Shown here: positions 32,965 through 38,200 of the stretch, piece after piece | Layout: each line of letters begins with the position of its first letter | Numbering within the stretch: the first letter of the stretch is position 1 | Assembly (NCBI RefSeq): GCF_004295795.1 | Contig: NZ_SEBR01000029.1 | Span: forward strand, 1-38,200 | Direction: 5' to 3' | DNA: 38,200 nucleotides | From: Flavobacterium sp. | GTDB taxonomy: Bacteria > Bacteroidota > Bacteroidia > Flavobacteriales > Flavobacteriaceae | Position numbers and translations under genes: made by a program | Notes under the pieces: model-generated | The model's database searches: none | What the model saw: the letters and a program-made list of their open reading frames with translations, nothing else | What the model was told of the DNA's origin: nothing

Positions 32965-33636
32965 TTAAAATTGGGTCTCGAGCTTGACGTAGTCCAAAAA
33001 TTCGCGTCGCACGTGCTCTTCCTTGAATTTTCCTCCAAACTCAGAAGTCACCGTGCTGCTTTCGATATCCTTGATGCCGCGCGAATTCACGCACAAGTGT
33101 TTGGCGTCGATCACGCAGGCCACGTCTTGCGTACCAAGCGCGCGCTGCAATTCCTGTACGATCTGCATCGTGAGTCTTTCCTGCACTTGCGGACGTTTGG
33201 CGAAATGATCCACGATGCGGTTCATCTTCGAAAGCCCAATCACGCGTCCCGCAGAAATATAGGCCACGTGGGCACGACCTATAATAGGAAGTAAATGGTG
33301 TTCGCACGTAGAATAGACCGTGATGTTCTTCTCGACGAGCATTTCCCCGTATTTGTATTGGTTCTCGAACGTCGAGGGATTCGGTTTTTTGGTAGGGTTC
33401 AAACCTCCAAAAATTTCTTTCACGAACATTTTGGCCACGCGGTTCGGCGTGCCTTTGAGACTGTCGTCGGTCAAATCCATTCCCAATGTAAGGAGAATGT
33501 TTTCTACATCTTTTTTGATGAGCTCGATCTTTTTTTCGTCGCTGAGATCGAAAGCGTCTTTTCTAAGTGGATTTTGGGCGCTAGTTGCGATATGGTCGTC
33601 ACCGATTTCGTCCTGAAAATCGTTGCTTGAAATCAT
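32965..33636 (-). CDS. folE: GTP cyclohydrolase I (FolE)
   Basis: The 223-residue enzyme converts GTP to dihydroneopterin triphosphate, the first step of folate or pterin synthesis. Zinc ligands Cys111 and His114 lie in YSTCEHHLLP and Cys182 in KHLCVNSRG. IGLSKMNRIVDHFAKRPQVQERLT and the early GTPNRVAKM motif are conserved. The C-terminal VTSEFGGKF replaces the enterobacterial TALGG variant. The ATG at 33636 (MISSNDFQ) is preferred to that at 33675, because a perfect -7 box overlaps the upstream region. A repeat-filled gap separates it from cysS. Confidence 0.94.
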   Translation of the reverse strand: MISSNDFQDEIGDDHIATSAQNPLRKDAFDLSDEKKIELIKKDVENILLTLGMDLTDDSLKGTPNRVAKMFVKEIFGGLNPTKKPNPSTFENQYKYGEMLVEKNITVYSTCEHHLLPIIGRAHVAYISAGRVIGLSKMNRIVDHFAKRPQVQERLTMQIVQELQRALGTQDVACVIDAKHLCVNSRGIKDIESSTVTSEFGGKFKEEHVRREFLDYVKLETQF

Positions 33637-33672
33637 AAATATTTGATTTACTGTGAATGAAAAATGTGGACG

Positions 33673-33680
33673 CAAAGATA
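33673..33680 (-). promoter_or_regulatory. Bacteroidota -7 box of folE
   Basis: The minus strand reads TATCTTTG, an exact TAnnTTTG match, giving a leader of about 30 nt before the ATG at 33636. Confidence 0.6.
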
Positions 33681-33795
33681 AAAATTCTCAACCAAAACCG
33701 TCGTTTCGTAATTGATATTTCAGTCATCAAAAATTAACTATAAATATTTGCTAAATAATTGTAAATTTCGCCTCCACAAAAAAATTGCCCAACCT

Positions 33796-34152
33796 ATGAG
33801 AAATTTATTGCTAGTATTCCTACTTTCATTTATCGGTTTTAGTGCCAGTGCTCAAAAAGACGCTAAACCTGCTCAACCCGCTGTGAATGCGAAGACTCCG
33901 GCCGAAATTATCGTGTCTCCTAAAGAGTTCTCGGGCGCTTTTAGCGTTTCGGTCAACTTCGCCGAAAAGAAGACTTTCAAGGTCCATGTGCTCGACGACA
34001 AGAAAAACGTCGTTTTCGAAAACGCTTTCGAATTGGCAGACAAAACAAGCTTCAAAGTTTCTTTGGACGACAAGCCTGCCGGAAAGTACAGAATCATATT
34101 TACGGGAACCAACGACAGAGTCATATATTCTGAGACCATCACAAAATTGTAA
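33796..34152 (+). CDS. Small secreted protein resembling a stand-alone T9SS C-terminal domain
   Basis: The 118-residue product has a signal peptide (MRNLLLVFLLSFIGFSASAQ), a short Pro/Ala linker and about 85 residues predicted to be beta-strands. The sequence pattern PAEIIVSPKEFSGAFSVSV, KTFKVHVLDDKKNVVF, and PAGKYRIIFT ending in SETITKL resembles the type IX secretion sorting domain (NPF... G.V....L..G.Y.... KK) but with no passenger domain. It may belong to a DUF3244-like family; I could not confirm this. The ATG at 33796 is preferred to the upstream frame start at 33712, which lacks a signal peptide. The adhesin gene begins 11 bp after its stop, so the two are probably co-transcribed. Confidence 0.7.
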   Translation: MRNLLLVFLLSFIGFSASAQKDAKPAQPAVNAKTPAEIIVSPKEFSGAFSVSVNFAEKKTFKVHVLDDKKNVVFENAFELADKTSFKVSLDDKPAGKYRIIFTGTNDRVIYSETITKL

Positions 34153-34163
34153 CACTCCCCAAC

Positions 34164-37100
34164 ATGAAGCTAAAATTATTTGTACTCTTATTCTTAGCCT
34201 TTTGTTCCAACGCCATTGCACAGGTTTCTGCCGATTGCGCCACAGCGGTGCCAATTTGCGGTAACATTTCCTCTGGTGGAAACGTGAACGGTCCGGGTCA
34301 GGACGACTTTAACGGAGCCACGGGTTCAGGATGTCTCGGAACGGGTGGAGGCGGAGCCGCTACAGTAGAATCAAACTCCGCCTGGTATACTTTTACCTTC
34401 CAGGCGGGCGGTCAATTCGGTTTCAATATCGATCCGAACGTCAACACGGAAGATTGGGACTGGGCGCTTTACGGTCCTTTCACCACGCCTGCCGGAAACT
34501 GTCCGGGTGTCCTGAACATGCCAGTCCGTTGCGACTATAGCGGATCTACCGAAAGTGGCGGATACACAGGTGTGGGTGTCAATCCAACCACAGGTACACA
34601 AACGACTCCTTACGAGCCTTGGCTAAACGTGAATTCAGGAGAAACTTACTTGTTGCTTATCAACAACTTCTCTGCTACAAATAACGGATTTACGTTGCAG
34701 TTCTCCGGTCAGATCTTCACGAATTTTCCCGACGCTCTCGACTGTTCCTACGCTTGCCCTTTGTCGGTTCCGACCCCGGGAATCCTTTGTGCATCAAACC
34801 CTACTGTTACGGTAAATGCGCAATCGGGTGCTCAAAACCCGGTCTTTACTTGGTACGATACAAACGGAAATGTGATTCCGGGAGAGACTGGAAGTACTTT
34901 GGATGTTACGGTTCCGGGAACTTATTCGGTCGATGCCGAAGGGCAGACTTCGGGCGGCCAGAACTGTGAATCCGATGCGGTGACTTTCACCGTCACCGAG
35001 TATACGCCTCCAGGCTTTACGCCACCTACGACGATTTCGGCCTGTAACAATCCAGGTCCGGCGATCTTCAACCTGAACAGTGCCATTGCCCAAATGGGAA
35101 TCAATCCGGCCGATTTCAGTATCCAATTCTATGATAATTATGCCGATGCGGCAAACGTAGGCGCGACTCCGCTGCCAAACAGTTACGCCGGGGCGAACAA
35201 CGAGATCGTGTATATTTCCCTCGAGGACGTCGCCGGATCTTCGGGCTGTATTTTCGTCTCGAGCGTCACTTTGGTCTACGATTGCCAAAACGACATGAAC
35301 TTGTGCGACGCCTTGGCCGATGGAGTCGAGAATTTCGACCTTACGACCCAAACGCCAAACGTGTTGGGAAGTTTGAATCCAGCCGATTATACCGTGACTT
35401 ATCACAACAACCAAGGTGACGCGACATCAGGAAACAATCCAATTTCTCCTGACAACGCTTACCCAGGAAATGACGGCGAGACAATCTATGTGCATATCAG
35501 TGAAAATGCCAATCCAGGTAACGTGAGCACGACATCGTTCTTGTTGCATTTGTTGGCGGTTCCGGTTTTGGATCCGGTGAACAATGTGACGGCTTGTGAT
35601 ACTTATACACTACCTGCTTTGTCTGTCGGAAACTATTTCAACAGTCCAAACGGCGTCGGACCGATCACAGGTCCGATTACGGCTAGCCAGACAGTTTACG
35701 TATACGCCCAATCTGGCACTACGCCAAATTGTACGGCACAAAGCAATTTTACTGTAACGATTGTTCCTACGCCTCAAGCGCAACAACTCGCGAACGTAAC
35801 GGCTTGTGACACTTACACGTTGCAACCGTTGGCGGCAGGTGAAACTTACAACACTGCGGCAAACGGATCGGGAACGGCTTATGTCGCGGGCAACGCGATT
35901 ACAACTACCACAACACTTTTCGTTATCGCCCAGTCGGGAACGACGCCGAACTGTTCAACATCGACATCGTTTACGATCACGATCAATCCGACGCCTCAAG
36001 CGCAGCAGCTTGCCAACGTGACTGCTTGTAATACTTACACCTTGCAACCACTTGCGGTAGGCGAATATTACAACACCGCAGCAAACGGATCAGGAACGAA
36101 CTACAGCGCAGGAAACGCGATTACGGCGACAACGACGCTTTTCGTGATTGCCGAAACCGGAACGACACCAAACTGCTCGACCTCGACTTCATTCACGATC
36201 ACGATCAATTCTACGCCTGCGCCAACGCAATTCCCGAATGTTTCGGCTTGCGATACTTATACGCTTCAGCCATTGGCCGCCGGGGAAACTTACAATACGG
36301 CTTCTGACGGAACGGGTACGGCCTATGTCGCTGGTAACGCAATCACGGCTACGACAACACTTTACGTGATTGCCCAAACCGGAACCGCTCCAAACATTTG
36401 CAGTGCGTTCACGTCCTTTACCATCACGATCAATCCGACGCCACAAGCACAACAGCTTGCAAACGTGACTGCTTGCGATACGTACACTTTGCAACCGTTG
36501 GCGGCAGGTGAAACTTACAACACTGCGGCAAACGGATCGGGAACGGCATATGTCGCCGGCAACGCGATTACTGCTACGACGACACTTTTCGTTATCGCCC
36601 AGTCCGGAACAACCCCGAACTGTTCTACGTCGACAACATTTACGATCACGATCAACCCGACGCCTCAAGCGCAACAACTCGCGAACGTAACGGCTTGCGA
36701 CACGTACACGTTGCAACCGTTGGCGGCAGGTGAAACTTACAACACTGCGGCAAACGGATCGGGAACGGCTTATTTTGCGGGCAACGCGATTACAGCCACG
36801 ACGACACTTTTTGTTATCGCCCAGTCGGGAACGACCCCGAACTGTTCTACATCGACGTCATTTACCATCACGATCAATCCGACACCTCAAGCGCAACAGC
36901 TTACCAATGTGACTGCTTGCGATACTTATACTTTGCAGCCACTTGCAGCGGGTGAATACTACAATACCGCAGCAAACGGATCCGGAACGAACTACAGCGC
37001 AGGAAACGCGATTACGGCGACAACGACGCTTTTCGTGATTGCCGAAACCGGAACGACACCAAACTGCTCGACTTCGACTTCATTCACGATCACGATCAAT

Positions 37101-38200
37101 TCTACGCCTGCGCCAACGCAATTCCCGAATGTTACGGCTTGTGATACTTATGCGCTTCAGCCATTGGCCGCCGGTGAAACTTACAATACAGCTTCCAACG
37201 GAACGGGTACGGCCTATGTCGCTGGTAACGCGATCACGGCTACGACAACACTTTACGTGATTGCCCAAACCGGAACCGCTCCAAACATTTGCAGTGCGTT
37301 CACGTCTTTTACCATCACGATCAATCCGACGCCACAAGCGCAACAGCTTGCAAACGTGACTGCTTGCGATACCTACACTTTGCAACCGTTGGCGGCAGGT
37401 GAAACTTACAACACGGCAGCAAACGGATCGGGAACAGCATATGTCGCCGGCAACGCGATTACGGCTACGACTACACTTTTCGTTATCGCCCAGTCCGGAA
37501 CAACCCCGAACTGTTCTACGTCGACAACATTTACGATCACGATCAACCCGACGCCTCAAGCGCAACAGCTTGCGAACGTGACTGCTTGTGACACGTATAC
37601 GTTGCAACCGTTGGCGGCAGGTGAAACTTACAACACTGCGGCAAACGGATCGGGAACGGCTTATGTTGCGGGCAACGCGATTACGGTCACGACGACACTT
37701 TTTGTTATCGCCCAGTCGGGAACGACGCCAAACTGTTCTACATCGACGTCATTTACGATCACGATCAATCCGACACCTCAAGCGCAGCAGCTTGCCAACG
37801 TGACTGCTTGCGATACTTATACTTTGCAGCCACTTGCAGCGGGCGAATACTACAACACCGCATCTGACGGAACCGGAACGAATTATTCTGCAGGAAACGT
37901 AATCACAAATACAATAACCTTGTATGTGGTTGCAGAGTCGAATACGACTCCGAATTGCACAACATTTACGTCTTTCACTGTCACGATCAACATCACGCCA
38001 CAAGCGGACGCCCCGGCCAACGTGAGCGCGTGCCAGCAGTATGCGCTTCCTGCGCTGACGGTAGGGCAGTACTTCAACGGCCCGAACGGTACGGGCGGCA
38101 GCCTTTCCGCGGGCACGGTGCTCACGGCGAGCCAGACGGTGTACGTGTATGCCGAGACGGGCACCACGCCTAACTGCTCGACCCAGAACAGCTTCACGGT
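34164..38200 (+). CDS. Giant repeat adhesin of the gliding/T9SS type (3' end outside window)
   Basis: The frame is open from ATG 34164 to the window edge (about 1345 codons seen). A signal peptide (MKLKLFVLLFLAFCSNAIAQ) leads into an N-terminal domain of about 195 residues with SAWYTFTFQAGGQFGFNIDP and DWDWALYGPF, as seen in flavobacterial proteins carrying gliding-motility-associated C-terminal domains. Ig-like or beta-sandwich segments follow to about residue 470. From there, units of 74 residues beginning ACDTYTLQPLA repeat to the end, each with cysteines near positions 2 and 51, fitting one disulfide per unit. Such proteins are exported by T9SS as surface adhesins; the sorting domain should lie downstream. 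The high-order repeat and codon change are described separately. Confidence 0.85.
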   Translation, partial: MKLKLFVLLFLAFCSNAIAQVSADCATAVPICGNISSGGNVNGPGQDDFNGATGSGCLGTGGGGAATVESNSAWYTFTFQAGGQFGFNIDPNVNTEDWDWALYGPFTTPAGNCPGVLNMPVRCDYSGSTESGGYTGVGVNPTTGTQTTPYEPWLNVNSGETYLLLINNFSATNNGFTLQFSGQIFTNFPDALDCSYACPLSVPTPGILCASNPTVTVNAQSGAQNPVFTWYDTNGNVIPGETGSTLDVTVPGTYSVDAEGQTSGGQNCESDAVTFTVTEYTPPGFTPPTTISACNNPGPAIFNLNSAIAQMGINPADFSIQFYDNYADAANVGATPLPNSYAGANNEIVYISLEDVAGSSGCIFVSSVTLVYDCQNDMNLCDALADGVENFDLTTQTPNVLGSLNPADYTVTYHNNQGDATSGNNPISPDNAYPGNDGETIYVHISENANPGNVSTTSFLLHLLAVPVLDPVNNVTACDTYTLPALSVGNYFNSPNGVGPITGPITASQTVYVYAQSGTTPNCTAQSNFTVTIVPTPQAQQLANVTACDTYTLQPLAAGETYNTAANGSGTAYVAGNAITTTTTLFVIAQSGTTPNCSTSTSFTITINPTPQAQQLANVTACNTYTLQPLAVGEYYNTAANGSGTNYSAGNAITATTTLFVIAETGTTPNCSTSTSFTITINSTPAPTQFPNVSACDTYTLQPLAAGETYNTASDGTGTAYVAGNAITATTTLYVIAQTGTAPNICSAFTSFTITINPTPQAQQLANVTACDTYTLQPLAAGETYNTAANGSGTAYVAGNAITATTTLFVIAQSGTTPNCSTSTTFTITINPTPQAQQLANVTACDTYTLQPLAAGETYNTAANGSGTAYFAGNAITATTTLFVIAQSGTTPNCSTSTSFTITINPTPQAQQLTNVTACDTYTLQPLAAGEYYNTAANGSGTNYSAGNAITATTTLFVIAETGTTPNCSTSTSFTITINSTPAPTQFPNVTACDTYALQPLAAGETYNTASNGTGTAYVAGNAITATTTLYVIAQTGTAPNICSAFTSFTITINPTPQAQQLANVTACDTYTLQPLAAGETYNTAANGSGTAYVAGNAITATTTLFVIAQSGTTPNCSTSTTFTITINPTPQAQQLANVTACDTYTLQPLAAGETYNTAANGSGTAYVAGNAITVTTTLFVIAQSGTTPNCSTSTSFTITINPTPQAQQLANVTACDTYTLQPLAAGEYYNTASDGTGTNYSAGNVITNTITLYVVAESNTTPNCTTFTSFTVTINITPQADAPANVSACQQYALPALTVGQYFNGPNGTGGSLSAGTVLTASQTVYVYAETGTTPNCSTQNSFT
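35592..38200 (+). repeat. Tandem 222-225-bp repeat array in the adhesin, 891-bp higher-order period
   Basis: Unit anchors (the Ala codon of A-C-D/N) lie at 35592, 35802, 36024, 36246, 36471, 36693, 36915, 37137, 37362, 37584, 37806 and 38028. Spacings are 210, then 222 or 225. Units 2, 6 and 10 (36024, 36915, 37806) are near-identical, as are 1/5/9, 3/7 and 4/8, so four units form an 891-bp superunit. The 225-bp units (3 and 7, preceding anchors 36471 and 37362) carry the variant APNIC in place of TPNC. The first and last visible units are of a different subtype (LPAL-VG-YFN-PNG). Confidence 0.92.

Noticed and set aside
36189..37607. Minus-strand Arg/Ser-rich ORFs of 175 residues across the adhesin array
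   Set aside because: They are antisense shadows that repeat with the 891-bp period; composition is that of a reverse-read coding repeat.
35584..38200. CRISPR array or non-coding satellite in the regular 222-bp repeats
   Set aside because: Repeats are multiples of three, the plus frame is open throughout with a signal peptide upstream, and there are no unique spacers.

Overview
The window comes from a member of the Bacteroidota, most probably the family Flavobacteriaceae. The evidence is a fused SecDF, a LacZ-independent set of secreted proteins whose signal peptides end in SAQ, FGQ or IAQ, a large Cys-containing repeat protein of the gliding/type IX secretion (T9SS) adhesin kind, near absence of Shine-Dalgarno sites, and repeated matches to the Bacteroidota -7 promoter box TAnnTTTG. 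Base composition looks higher in G+C than most Flavobacterium, judged by eye only. Families were recognised by reading the proteins; no database search was run.

Positions 1-1030 hold no convincing gene. They are packed with palindromic repeats, including two facing copies of one compound hairpin element. Positions 1031-12219 form a surface-polysaccharide locus: a FemAB/GNAT-like acyltransferase, a DegT-family sugar aminotransferase, a Wzx-type flippase, a large membrane protein that may be a GT-C glycosyltransferase, a UDP-galactopyranose-mutase-like flavoprotein, two GT-B and two GT-A glycosyltransferases, and an FdtA-type 3,4-ketoisomerase. FdtA, the aminotransferase and the acyltransferase fit synthesis of a dTDP-3-acylamino-3,6-dideoxyhexose. 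No rmlA/rmlB, wzy or wzz is visible. The locus changes strand five times and has two convergent gene overlaps.

Positions 12306-12989 encode an FtsE-like ATPase preceded by about 730 bp of repeats, including a 130-bp CTN tract. Positions 13720-18544 encode a large periplasmic TPR protein and an outer-membrane beta-barrel, probably one operon. A Gre-factor-like gene follows, then housekeeping genes: asnB, a dipeptide epimerase, gyrB, mdh and secDF. A repeat-rich gap leads to a minus-strand series folE-cysS-yidD-lgt.

Positions 33796-38200 hold a small secreted protein shaped like a stand-alone T9SS C-terminal domain, and the start of a very large repeat adhesin that runs off the window. Its 74-residue Cys-paired repeats are arranged in an 891-bp higher-order period, and the last visible unit changes abruptly to G+C-rich codons.

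I see no CRISPR array, tRNA, rRNA, phage or intact insertion sequence. The observations most worth following are the adhesin repeat architecture, a family of dispersed hairpin elements sharing a CTTCCTNNGGTCGC core, interleaved divergent promoters at 8898-8915, and a 17-codon proline-containing upstream ORF just before secDF.
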